A DNA stretch of 64,000 bases from Kosakonia sp. SMBL-WEM22 (GTDB lineage Bacteria; Pseudomonadota; Gammaproteobacteria; Enterobacterales; Enterobacteriaceae). Made by a program: the position numbers and the translations under genes. Position 1 is the first letter of the stretch. Every line of letters begins with the position of its first letter. The notes under the pieces were generated by a model that made no database searches, was not told the DNA's origin, and was given only the letters and a program-made list of their open reading frames with translations. Where the stretch lies: positions 1,736,001-1,800,000 of the forward strand of contig NZ_CP051488.1 of NCBI RefSeq assembly GCF_014490785.1, written 5' to 3'. Below are positions 16,373-24,569 of the stretch, piece after piece.

Positions 16373-18091
16373 TTACCTGAGCCAGTTGGTTTTCGCCAGT
16401 TCAACCACCTCATCGCCGCGTCCGTTAATGATCGCGCGCAGCATATAGAGGCTGAAGCCTTTCGCTTGCTCAAGCTTGATTTGCGGCGGCATCGCCAGTT
16501 CCTCTTTGGCGACGGTGACGTCAATCAGCACCGGCCCATCTATAGCGAAAGCACGCTGTAGCGCCTCGTCAACGTCGGAGGATTTCTCTACGCGAATGCC
16601 GGTGATGCCACACGCTTCGGCGATGCGGGCAAAGTTTGTGGCCTGCAATTCGGTGCCATCGGTCAGATAGCCGCCTGCTTTCATCTCCATCGCCACAAAG
16701 CCGAGCACGCTGTTATTAAAGACGACGATCTTCAGCGGCAGCTTCATCTGCGCCACTGAGAGGAAATCGCCCATCAGCATGCTAAAACCGCCATCCCCGC
16801 ACATCGCCACCACCTGGCGCTGCGGGAAGGTGGCCTGGGCGCCAATCGCCTGCGGCATGGCGTTAGCCATTGAACCGTGGTTAAAAGAGCCAATCAATCG
16901 ACGTTTACCGTTCATCTTCAGGTAGCGCGCGGCCCAGACAGTCGGCGTGCCGACATCGCAGGTGAAAATGGCGTCATCATCGGCGAAATCACTGATGCGC
17001 TGGGCCAGATATTGCGGGTGGATAGCCTTGTCACTCGGCTTCGCCAAATCGTCCAGGCCTTTGCGTGCATCGCGGTAGTTCTCCAGCGCTTTATCGAGGA
17101 AGGCGCGATCCGTTTTCTGTTCGAGCAGCGGCACCAGCGCTGCCAGCGTCGCTTTGATATCGCCGACCAGCGCCATATCCACTTTACTGTGCGCGCCAAG
17201 GCTCGCCGGGTTGATATCGATCTGGATGATCTTCGCATCACTCGGGTAGAAGGCGCGGTAGGGGAACTGGGTGCCGAGCAGCACCAGCGTGTCGGCATTC
17301 ATCATGGCGTGGAAGCCGGATGAGAAGCCAATCAGCCCGGTCATGCCGACATCAAAGGGGTTGTCATACTCAACGTGCTCTTTACCGCGCAGGGCGTGAA
17401 CAATCGGCGCATTCAGCTTACCGGCGAAGGCCAGCAGCTCTTTATGCGCACCGGCACAGCCGCTGCCGCACATCAGTGCGACATTGCTGGAGTAACGCAG
17501 CAACTGCGCCAGCTTTTGCAACTCCTCCTCGGCGGGAACCACCACCGGCTGCGGGGCGCGATACCAGTGGCTGCTGGCGTTCTCCGGGGCTGCCTGCAGG
17601 GCAACATCGCCGGGCAGCACCACGACGGAGACGCCGCGGTTGAGGATCGCCTTGCGCATGGCAATCGCCAGCACTTGCGGGATCTGCTCCGGGTTGGAGA
17701 CCAGCTCGCAGTAGTGGCTGCATTCACGGAAGAGCTCCTGCGGGTGGGTCTCCTGAAAATAGCCGCTGCCGATTTCGCTCGACGGAATGTGCGCGGCGAT
17801 AGCCAACACCGGGACGCGGTTGCGGTGGCAATCAAACAGGCCATTGATCAGGTGCAGGTTGCCTGGCCCGCAGGAGCCGGCGCACACCGCCAGCTCGCCT
17901 GATACCTGCGCTTCGGCACCGGCGGCAAAAGCAGCGACCTCTTCATGGCGGGTGGGCATCCAGTCGATGGTGCCCATGCGGTTCAGGCTGTCGCTTAGCC
18001 CGTTGAGGGAGTCGCCGGTGACGCCCCAAATCCGTTTTACGCCCGCCTGTTCGAGGGTTTTGGCGATATACGCGGCCACTGTCTGTTTCAT
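16373..18091 (-). CDS. poxB: Pyruvate dehydrogenase (ubiquinone) / pyruvate oxidase PoxB
   Basis: Peripheral membrane flavoenzyme that oxidises pyruvate to acetate and CO2 and reduces ubiquinone, 572 residues as in E. coli. The start at 18091 (MKQTVAAYIAKTLEQAGV) is set by family length; AAGGAGCCTC lies 4-13 bases upstream. Domains: N-terminal TPP Pyr domain with the activating Glu in RHEEVAAFAAGAEA, central FAD domain, and TPP PP domain with GDGGFSM. The C-terminal tail GDEVVELAKTNWLR is the region needed for lipid activation. In E. coli it is RpoS-dependent and works at entry to stationary phase; no site was assigned here. Confidence 0.97.
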   Translation of the reverse strand: MKQTVAAYIAKTLEQAGVKRIWGVTGDSLNGLSDSLNRMGTIDWMPTRHEEVAAFAAGAEAQVSGELAVCAGSCGPGNLHLINGLFDCHRNRVPVLAIAAHIPSSEIGSGYFQETHPQELFRECSHYCELVSNPEQIPQVLAIAMRKAILNRGVSVVVLPGDVALQAAPENASSHWYRAPQPVVVPAEEELQKLAQLLRYSSNVALMCGSGCAGAHKELLAFAGKLNAPIVHALRGKEHVEYDNPFDVGMTGLIGFSSGFHAMMNADTLVLLGTQFPYRAFYPSDAKIIQIDINPASLGAHSKVDMALVGDIKATLAALVPLLEQKTDRAFLDKALENYRDARKGLDDLAKPSDKAIHPQYLAQRISDFADDDAIFTCDVGTPTVWAARYLKMNGKRRLIGSFNHGSMANAMPQAIGAQATFPQRQVVAMCGDGGFSMLMGDFLSVAQMKLPLKIVVFNNSVLGFVAMEMKAGGYLTDGTELQATNFARIAEACGITGIRVEKSSDVDEALQRAFAIDGPVLIDVTVAKEELAMPPQIKLEQAKGFSLYMLRAIINGRGDEVVELAKTNWLR

Positions 18092-18243
18092 CTTGAGGCT
18101 CCTTTTTGTGATCACGCTTACAAGCTTAGACAATCAACCGCTGACGAGGCGGGAATATTATATCCATAAGTGAAACAGGGGTTTATTTTGACGGTGAAGA
18201 GGCATAAGTTGGTGTCATTTAACGAAAACAGGAATAATTTCAG

Positions 18244-18672
18244 ATGGTTAATTCATTGTTAAATTCAGTTAATAAGATGTTTTCGCATGAGGATTTAGGG
18301 CGCTTGCTGCTGCGGCTGGCGGTCGGCGGGCTGATGCTGTTTCACGGTGTGCATAAGCTGATTGGTGGCATTGATGGCATTGCCGGGATGCTGGCGGCAA
18401 AAGGGCTGCCGGGGTTTATCGCCTACGGCGTGCTGGTGGGGGAGGTGCTCTGCCCGGTGTTGATCATTCTCGGTATGTTTACCCGCCCGGCGGCGCTGGT
18501 GCTGGCGTTTACCATGGTTGTCGCCTGGCTGATGATGGGCATCGGTGAAACTGGTTCGCTGGAGGTGACCGGCGCGTGGGCGATTGAGAGCATTGTCTAC
18601 TTCTTCCTCGGTGCGCTGGCGGTGGCATTTATGGGCGCAGGGCGCTATTCCGTGGCGCCTGCCTGGAAGTAA
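18244..18672 (+). CDS. DoxX-family membrane protein
   Basis: Integral membrane protein of 142 residues with four hydrophobic segments and the DoxX pattern: LLLRLAVGGLMLFHGVHKL, then GLPGFIAYGVLVGEVLCPVLIILG, GMFTRPAALVLAFTMVVAW, and a last segment before the Gly-rich end. AGGA 9 or so bases upstream supports the start at 18244. Relatives include thiosulfate:quinone oxidoreductase subunits and many uncharacterised inner-membrane proteins, so function is open. It is divergent from poxB and is not at this place in E. coli. The next 390 bases are REP sequence. Confidence 0.85.
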   Translation: MVNSLLNSVNKMFSHEDLGRLLLRLAVGGLMLFHGVHKLIGGIDGIAGMLAAKGLPGFIAYGVLVGEVLCPVLIILGMFTRPAALVLAFTMVVAWLMMGIGETGSLEVTGAWAIESIVYFFLGALAVAFMGAGRYSVAPAWK

Positions 18673-18686
18673 TGGTGATGTAAAAA

Positions 18687-19056
18687 TGCCGGATGGCGGC
18701 TAGCGCCTTATCCGGCCTACAGGTTCAGCGCATGTTCTGCCTTGCCGGATGGCGGCTAACGCCTTATCCGGCCTACTGGTTCAACGCCTGCTCTGCCTTG
18801 CCGGATGGCGGCTGGTGCCTTATCCGGCCTACAGGTTCAGCGCATGTTCTGCCTTGCCGGATGGCGGCTGGCGCCTTATCCGACCTACTGGTTCAACGCA
18901 TGCTCTGCCTTGCCGGATGGCGGCTGGCGCTTTATCCGGCCTACTGGTTCAACGCATGTTCTGCCTTGCCGGATGGCGGCTAACGCCTTATCCGGCCTAC
19001 AAAGGCATAACGGCTTGTTTTGTAGGCCGGATAAGCGCAGCGCCATCCGGCATGTT
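18687..19056. repeat. Six-copy 56-bp tandem REP array with a terminal inverted REP
   Basis: A REP core (TGCCGGATGGCGG plus CGCCTTATCCGGCCTAC) starts at 18687, 18743, 18799, 18855, 18911 and 18967: an exact 56-base period. The 22-base segment between cores (a/tGGTTCAa/gCGCa/cTGt/cTCTGCCT) is also repeated with few changes, in two alternating versions. An oppositely oriented REP (GTAGGCCGGATAAGCGCAGC) closes the array at about 19021-19052. The regular period and conserved linkers mean the whole unit, not just the REP, was tandemly duplicated. It lies between the convergent ends of the DoxX gene and hcr, and long open frames across it are artefacts of the repeat. Confidence 0.95.
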
Positions 19057-19066
19057 GACTTGCACC

Positions 19067-20035
19067 TTATGCTAAAACCAAATCCCCCTGCGGGTGGCAG
19101 GAGCAGGCGAGCACAAACCCCTCGGCAATCTCCTTCTCAGTCAGCGTCATGGTGCTGCTAACTGAGTACTCCCCGGAAATGACCTGCGTTTTGCAACAGC
19201 CACAAACGCCTGCGCGACAGGCGGCGTTGACCGGCATGTTATTGCTCTCCAGCGCCTCCAGCAGCGTGCTGCCCACCGGCGCATAGAAGGTTTTCATCGG
19301 CGACAGCTTGCTGAATTTCAGCCCGCTGGTGGCGGCTTCGGCAACCGGGGTAAAGAACTGCTCTTTAAAGAAACGGGTGACGCCCAGCGCTCTCACCTCC
19401 TGCTCAACCCACGCCATATAGGGTGCCGGGCCGCAGGTCATCACCGTACGCGCAGTGAGATCCGGCACGGCACTTAACAGCTCGCGGCTTAACCGCCCCG
19501 GCACAAAGCCGTCGGTAGCGTTGTGCTCCGCTACCAGCGTTACCGGGTAGGTTTGCCACTCGTCGGCGAAGATAACATCTTGCGGCGAGCGCACGCTGAA
19601 GATCACCTGCACATCCGCCTGCGGACGGTACTTCGCCAGCCAGCGGCGCATCGACATAATCGGCGTTACGCCGCAGCCTGCCGCCAGCAGCAACAGCTTG
19701 TCGTTCGGTTCGTTATCGCAGGTAAATTCCCCCTGCGCGTCGGAGAGCCAGAGATAATCGCCGCGCTTAACTTCGCGTGTCAGCCACTGCGAGCCGGCAC
19801 CCTCATCAATACGGCGAATGGTCAGCGTAATGTATTCACTGACTCCCGGCGTCGAGGAGAGCGTATAGGCGCGCAGCGTATTCGCGCTGTTGCCAATACT
19901 CACCAGCGCATACTGCCCGGCGCGGTAGGGGTAGTAGTCGTGGCACAGCAGCGAAAGCGTCCAGACATCCGGCGTCTCCTGGCGGATATGGTGCACCTGC
20001 ATCCGCCACGGGCATTGAGGGGTTGGCATGCTCAT
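19067..20035 (-). CDS. hcr: NADH oxidoreductase Hcr
   Basis: NADH-dependent reductase that passes electrons to the hybrid cluster protein Hcp, 322 residues as in E. coli. Domains: an N-terminal FAD-binding barrel (RAYTLSS, residues about 54-60), an NAD-binding domain (LLLAAGCGVTPIMSM) and a C-terminal plant-type [2Fe-2S] ferredoxin domain with CRAGVCGCC and a distal Cys near VLACSCHP. Its ATG is 10 bases after the hcp stop, so the pair is one operon. Confidence 0.96.
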   Translation of the reverse strand: MSMPTPQCPWRMQVHHIRQETPDVWTLSLLCHDYYPYRAGQYALVSIGNSANTLRAYTLSSTPGVSEYITLTIRRIDEGAGSQWLTREVKRGDYLWLSDAQGEFTCDNEPNDKLLLLAAGCGVTPIMSMRRWLAKYRPQADVQVIFSVRSPQDVIFADEWQTYPVTLVAEHNATDGFVPGRLSRELLSAVPDLTARTVMTCGPAPYMAWVEQEVRALGVTRFFKEQFFTPVAEAATSGLKFSKLSPMKTFYAPVGSTLLEALESNNMPVNAACRAGVCGCCKTQVISGEYSVSSTMTLTEKEIAEGFVLACSCHPQGDLVLA

Positions 20036-20045
20036 TTTTCGCTCC

Positions 20046-21698
20046 TTATGCGCTCAGTAACTGCTGCATATCCTGCTCAACGGTGGTCACCTGGCGCAGG
20101 CCAAACTTCTCGTTCAGCACCGCCAGCAGATCCGGCGTCAGGAAGCCCGGCGCGGTAGGGCCGGTGACAATATTTTTCACACCCAGCGAGAGCAGGGTCA
20201 GCAAAATGACAATCGCTTTCTGTTCAAACCAGGAGAGCACCAGCGAGAGCGGCAGATCGTTAACCCCGCAGCCGAGCTTATCGGCCAGCGTTACCGCCAG
20301 AATAATCGCTGAGTAGGCGTCGTTACACTGCCCGGCATCCACCAGACGCGGCAGGCCTTCAATATTGCCAAAGTCGAGTTTGTTAAAGCGGTATTTGCCG
20401 CAGGCCAGCGTCAGGATCAGGCAGTCGTCCGGCACCTGGGTGGCAAAATCGGTGAAGTAGTTGCGCTCTCCGCGTGCGCCGTCGCAGCCGCCGACCAGGA
20501 AGAGATGGCGCAGTTTTTCCCGGCTCACCAGATCGATCAGTGTATCGACCGCGCCGAGTAGTGTCTGGCGGCCAAAACCAACGGTGATCAGATGCTCGAT
20601 TTCGCTGAACGGGAAGCCGGACATCTGCTGTGCCTGGCGGATCACCGGGGCAAAGTCGTCCCCTTCAAGGTGGTTAACGCCCGGCCAGCCGACAATGCTG
20701 CGCGTCCAGATGCGGTCATCATAGGAACCGACGGTCGGGTCGATAATGCAGTTGGAGGTCATCACAATCGGGCCGGGGAAACGGGCGAACTCGACCTGCT
20801 GGTTCTGCCAGCCGCTGCCGTAGTTACCGACCAGATGTTTAAATTTACGCAGTTCCGGGTAACCGTGCGCTGGCAACATTTCGCCGTGGGTATAGACGTT
20901 TACGCCGGTGCCTTCAGTCTGTTGCAGCAGGTTATAGAGATCTTTCAGGTCGTGACCGGAAATGAGAATGCATTTGCCCGCCACCGCTTTGACGTTGACC
21001 TGGGTTGGCGTCGGGTGACCGTAGAGGCTGGTCTCACCCGCGTCGAGAATGCTCATCACGCTGAAGTTCATCTTGCCGATCTCCATCGCGCACTCCAGCA
21101 GGGCGTTCATATCTGCCGGCCAGGTGCCGAGCCATGCCATGATTTTGTGATAGCGCGCGTAGAGATCATTATCGTACTGGCCGAGCACGTGGGCATGCTC
21201 CATGTAGGCCGCCGCGCCTTTCAGGCCATACAGGCAGAGCAGGCGCAGGCCAAGAATGTTTTCGCCAATCGCCGCTTTATCTTTGTTCGGGGTAAATTCC
21301 GCTGCCTGGCGCTGCAACGCGCCGAGATCGTCGCTTACCAGTTGCAGATCCGCCATCGGGTTATCTACCTTTGCCTGCGGATCGATCGCCAGGCAGAGGG
21401 CTTTCAGCGCTTCGCGTTTGGCAATCGCTTCACGGGCATAACCGATAATGCGCACGGAATCGAAGTTGACGTTGGTGAGGGTGGAGAAGAAGGCGCGCGG
21501 CGCGAAGTTATCAATCTCATGGTCAATCAGATCGTAGTCGCGCGCTTTGCAGGCCCAGGCGGAAAGCCCCTGCAGAGCGGCAATCAGCAGATCCTGGAGA
21601 TCGGAGGTTTCAGCGGTTTTCCCGCACATCCCCTGCGCGTAAGAACAGCCATTTCCTGCCGGGGTACGGATGGTTTGTTCACATTGCACACAAAACAT
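20046..21698 (-). CDS. hcp: Hybrid cluster protein Hcp (NO reductase / protein S-nitrosylase)
   Basis: Iron-sulfur-oxygen hybrid-cluster protein used in anaerobic nitric-oxide stress, 550 residues as in E. coli. The start at 21698 gives MFCVQCEQTI; its four N-terminal Cys (Cys3, Cys6, Cys18, Cys25) bind the first cluster, and Cys residues in LILTLACGKYR, DAGQCNDAYS, VGGCDGARGERNYF and the Glu/His region bind the hybrid cluster. In E. coli it reduces NO and drives OxyR-linked S-nitrosylation. It is the first gene of hcp-hcr; upstream NsrR-like and FNR-like sites match anaerobic induction with release of repression by NO. Confidence 0.97.
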   Translation of the reverse strand: MFCVQCEQTIRTPAGNGCSYAQGMCGKTAETSDLQDLLIAALQGLSAWACKARDYDLIDHEIDNFAPRAFFSTLTNVNFDSVRIIGYAREAIAKREALKALCLAIDPQAKVDNPMADLQLVSDDLGALQRQAAEFTPNKDKAAIGENILGLRLLCLYGLKGAAAYMEHAHVLGQYDNDLYARYHKIMAWLGTWPADMNALLECAMEIGKMNFSVMSILDAGETSLYGHPTPTQVNVKAVAGKCILISGHDLKDLYNLLQQTEGTGVNVYTHGEMLPAHGYPELRKFKHLVGNYGSGWQNQQVEFARFPGPIVMTSNCIIDPTVGSYDDRIWTRSIVGWPGVNHLEGDDFAPVIRQAQQMSGFPFSEIEHLITVGFGRQTLLGAVDTLIDLVSREKLRHLFLVGGCDGARGERNYFTDFATQVPDDCLILTLACGKYRFNKLDFGNIEGLPRLVDAGQCNDAYSAIILAVTLADKLGCGVNDLPLSLVLSWFEQKAIVILLTLLSLGVKNIVTGPTAPGFLTPDLLAVLNEKFGLRQVTTVEQDMQQLLSA

Positions 21699-21714
21699 GG
21701 TCACACCTTCTTTA

Positions 21715-21737
21715 AAGTTATATTTAAAATACATGTT
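21715..21737 (-). promoter_or_regulatory. NsrR operator upstream of hcp
   Basis: An imperfect 11-1-11 inverted repeat, AAGTTATATTT then AAAATACATGTT, closely follows the NsrR consensus (AAGATGCATTT / AAATGCATCTT). It ends 17 bases upstream of the hcp start and would cover the promoter. NsrR is the NO-sensing [4Fe-4S] repressor and E. coli hcp-hcr is a main target; binding here is inferred. Confidence 0.75.
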
Positions 21738-21796
21738 TAAGATTAATAGTGCGCGCGAAGGGGTGAAAGGTCTTTTAACGGCTATCTACGCAGAGA

Positions 21797-21810
21797 TTGA
21801 TTTAGCGCAA
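21797..21810 (-). promoter_or_regulatory. FNR site upstream of hcp
   Basis: TTGAT-TTAG-CGCAA agrees with the FNR consensus TTGAT-N4-ATCAA at 8 of 10 positions. Its centre is about 105 bases before the hcp start, compatible with activation from around -70 as in E. coli hcp. Confidence 0.6.
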
Positions 21811-21841
21811 GTTTGGCGGCGGAAACCCACCGCCGAGCGTG

Positions 21842-22741
21842 TCACGCGGAGAAGAGGGCCATTAACAGCGGCACCAGAAGACTGAGCACAAATCCGTGGA
21901 CAATGGCGGCGGGCACCATCTCCAGCCCGCCCGAGCGCTGCAACACCGGCAGGGTGAAATCCATCGACGTCGCGCCGCATAATCCCAGCGCGGTGGAGCG
22001 GCTACGGCCAATAAGCCCGGGAATGAGCATAATGGCTATCAGTTCCCGCGCCAAATCGTTAAAAAACGCCGCGCTGCCAATCACCGGGCCAAAGGATTCG
22101 GTGAGCAAAATCCCGGAAAGGGAGTACCAGCCAAAGCCAGAGGCCATCGCCAGCCCAGTCTTCAGCGGCAAATCGAGAAGCAGGGCATTGATTACGCCGC
22201 CCACCAGCGAACTGGCGGCAACGACCACTGCGATGATCATGCCGCGGCGATTAAGCACAATCTGTTTCAGGGTCATGCCACTGTTGCGCAGTTGTATACC
22301 GACCAGCAGCAGCAGGAAGATCAGCGTGTATTCGCTCGCTTCGGTCGCGTGCTGTAAAAATTGAAGCCCGCTCAGGCCAATCACAAAGCCAAGCAGCACC
22401 ACACCGCACAGGCGCAACGACTCCAGTGCCATCGCCAGCCGCGAGGGCAGAACCTCTTGCTGGTGATGATGATTCCACGGCAGGGATCGCTCTAGCCACA
22501 GCAGCGCGCAGGCGTTGCAGAGTAAAATAATCACCACGCTGACCGCGGAATAATGCAGTATCGACAGCAGGTTAGCGCTAAGGTTATCGAGGAAGGCGAG
22601 GCTGATCCCCATAAAAAAGAGGATCACGTAGACAATCCAGCTGAGCAGTTTATTGATCAGTTTGAGCGCGGGCTCGTGACGTAGTGGAATAAGGTAGCCC
22701 GCGACCAGTGGCAGAAGAATAATTAACAATCCTGAAAACAT
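21842..22741 (-). CDS. lysO: L-lysine exporter LysO (YbjE)
   Basis: Inner-membrane lysine exporter, 299 residues as in E. coli, which also confers resistance to the lysine analogue thialysine. About eight hydrophobic segments are seen, with conserved GFGWYSLSGILLTESFGPVIGSAAFFNDLARE near residues 205-235 and LCGATSMDFTLPVL near 250-263. It is divergent from ybjD. In E. coli aqpZ lies between these two genes; here the gap is only 169 bases. A TAAATTTATATGCA ArgR-like box lies upstream. Confidence 0.95.
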   Translation of the reverse strand: MFSGLLIILLPLVAGYLIPLRHEPALKLINKLLSWIVYVILFFMGISLAFLDNLSANLLSILHYSAVSVVIILLCNACALLWLERSLPWNHHHQQEVLPSRLAMALESLRLCGVVLLGFVIGLSGLQFLQHATEASEYTLIFLLLLVGIQLRNSGMTLKQIVLNRRGMIIAVVVAASSLVGGVINALLLDLPLKTGLAMASGFGWYSLSGILLTESFGPVIGSAAFFNDLARELIAIMLIPGLIGRSRSTALGLCGATSMDFTLPVLQRSGGLEMVPAAIVHGFVLSLLVPLLMALFSA

Positions 22742-22759
22742 GAACAGCCCGAATCCTTA

Positions 22760-22777
22760 CGTAAATTTATATGCACT
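22760..22777 (-). promoter_or_regulatory. Candidate ArgR box upstream of lysO
   Basis: TAAATTTATATGCA at 22762-22775 fits the ARG consensus at 12 of 14 positions and is almost the same as the strong artJ box. It ends about 20 bases before the lysO start. E. coli lysO is arginine/ArgR-controlled. No convincing partner box at 21-base spacing was found. Confidence 0.5.
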
Positions 22778-22910
22778 GCGACACACTACAGAAAGGCTGA
22801 AAGTGAGTAAAGCTGCGAAAAGTGAGCAATTTTATGCAACTGTAGATTTTAATGGCGCTTACCCAATGCTGTTGGCGCAGGTAGAGGGCAGCACACCAGG
22901 AGGATGAGAG

Positions 22911-24569
22911 ATGATTCTGGAGCGAGTTGAGGTTGTGGGATTTCGGGGGATTAATCGTCTCTCATTGCAGCTTGAACAGAACAACGTATTAATTGGTGAG
23001 AACGCATGGGGCAAATCGAGCCTGCTGGATGCGCTCACTCTGCTGCTGTCGCCGCAAAACGATCTCTACCATTTTGTGCGCGATGACTTCTGGTTCCCGC
23101 CGGGAGATATCAACGGACGCGAGCACCACCTGCACATTATCCTCACTTTTCGTGAATCCGAACCCGGGCGGCATAAAACGCGGCGCTACCGCCCGCTGGC
23201 CGACTGCTGGGTGCCCAGTGATGATGGTTATTACCGTCTCTTTTACCGCCATGAAGGGGAGCTTTCTGCCGGGGGCGAAGTGAGGACGCTGCGCGGTTTT
23301 CTCGACACCAAAGGCGAACTGCTGCCGCTGCCGGATAGTGATGAGAGGGCGCGCCAGCTGATTCGCCTCTCGCCGGTGTTACGCCTGCGCGATGCGCGCT
23401 TTATGCGGCGGCTGCGCAGCGGCGGCACGCCGGAAACTCCGCTGCTGGAGAGCACCGCGCGCCAGCTCGATTTTCTCTCCCGCGAGCTGGTATCAAGACC
23501 GCAAAACCTGACCGATGCGCAGATCCGCCACGGCTTGTCGGCGATGGTGCAACTGCTGGAGCACTACTTTGCCGAGCAGGGCAGCGGTACGTCGCTTCCG
23601 CGCCTGATGCGCCGCCGCTCCCATGATGAGCAGCGCAGCTGGCGCTATCTCGACACCATCAACCGCATGATTGATAAGCCCGGTGGACGCATGTACCGGG
23701 TGATCCTGCTGGGCTTTTTCTCCACGCTTTTACAGGCCAAAGGCTCTGTGCGCCTCGATCGGGATGCGCGTCCGCTGCTGCTGGTGGAAGATCCCGAAAC
23801 GCGGCTGCACCCGATTATGCTCTCCGTCGCCTGGCAGTTACTGAACCTGCTGCCGCTGCAGCGAATTACCACCACGAACTCCGGCGAACTGCTGTCGCTG
23901 ACGCCCGTTGAGCATGTCTGCCGGCTGGTGCGCGAATCGTCACGCGTCGCGGCCTGGCGTCTCGGTCCGGACGGGCTGAGCGCAGAAGATGGGCGACGCA
24001 TCGCGTTTCATATTCGCGTCAACCGCCCGTCGGCGCTCTTTGCCCGCTGCTGGTTGCTGGTCGAAGGGGAGACAGAAACCTGGGTGATTAACGACCTCGC
24101 GCGCCAGTGCGGGCACCACTTCGATGCCGAAGGGATCAAGGTGATTGAGTTTGCCCAGTCCGGCCTGAAGCCGCTGATCAAATTCGCCCGGCGAATGGGG
24201 ATTGAGTGGCATGTGCTGGTAGATGGCGACGAAGCGGGGAAAAAGTATGCCGCTACCGTACGCGGCGTGCTGGATAACCATCCCGATCAGGTACGGGTTC
24301 ATTTAACTGAACTGCCGGCGCGAGACATGGAACACTTTATGTACCGCGAAGGGTTTGATGATGTCTATCACCGCGTGGCGCAGCTGCCGGCAAATGTGCC
24401 GATGAACGCGCACCGGGTGATAACCAAAGCGATCCACCGCGCCTCAAAACCGGATCTGGCGATTGAGGTAGCGATGGAGGCGGGCAGGCGCGGCGTGGAG
24501 GCGATCCCGCCGCTGCTGCGTAAAATGTTCTCCCGCGTGCTGTGGCTGGCGCGCGGGAGAGCCGATTAG
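22911..24569 (+). CDS. ybjD: OLD-family ATPase/Toprim nuclease-like protein YbjD
   Basis: Predicted ATP-dependent endonuclease of the OLD (overcoming lysogenisation defect) family, 552 residues as in E. coli YbjD. The N-terminal SMC-like ATPase has Walker A GENAWGKSS (Lys35); a D-loop/Walker B-like region LLLVEDPETRLHP lies near residue 290, and TTTNSGELL follows as in other OLD ATPases. The C-terminal Toprim domain has its glutamate in LVEGETE (about 383-389) and the acidic pair in LVDGDEAG (Asp438, Asp440). OLD relatives include phage-exclusion and Gabija GajA nucleases, but YbjD is a core gene without the GajB partner. The stop overlaps the convergent ybjX stop by 4 bases. Confidence 0.95.
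   Translation: MILERVEVVGFRGINRLSLQLEQNNVLIGENAWGKSSLLDALTLLLSPQNDLYHFVRDDFWFPPGDINGREHHLHIILTFRESEPGRHKTRRYRPLADCWVPSDDGYYRLFYRHEGELSAGGEVRTLRGFLDTKGELLPLPDSDERARQLIRLSPVLRLRDARFMRRLRSGGTPETPLLESTARQLDFLSRELVSRPQNLTDAQIRHGLSAMVQLLEHYFAEQGSGTSLPRLMRRRSHDEQRSWRYLDTINRMIDKPGGRMYRVILLGFFSTLLQAKGSVRLDRDARPLLLVEDPETRLHPIMLSVAWQLLNLLPLQRITTTNSGELLSLTPVEHVCRLVRESSRVAAWRLGPDGLSAEDGRRIAFHIRVNRPSALFARCWLLVEGETETWVINDLARQCGHHFDAEGIKVIEFAQSGLKPLIKFARRMGIEWHVLVDGDEAGKKYAATVRGVLDNHPDQVRVHLTELPARDMEHFMYREGFDDVYHRVAQLPANVPMNAHRVITKAIHRASKPDLAIEVAMEAGRRGVEAIPPLLRKMFSRVLWLARGRAD

Noticed and set aside
18687..19056. CRISPR-like appearance (about 34-base repeats at regular spacing)
   Set aside because: The linkers are also repeated, the repeat is the classical REP sequence with inverted copies, and no cas gene is near.
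18693..19161. Three overlapping open frames across the 56-bp array with repetitive text such as ALPDGGW
   Set aside because: Translation of tandem REP sequence in three frames; the 56-base period is not a multiple of 3, so each frame shows the same words.
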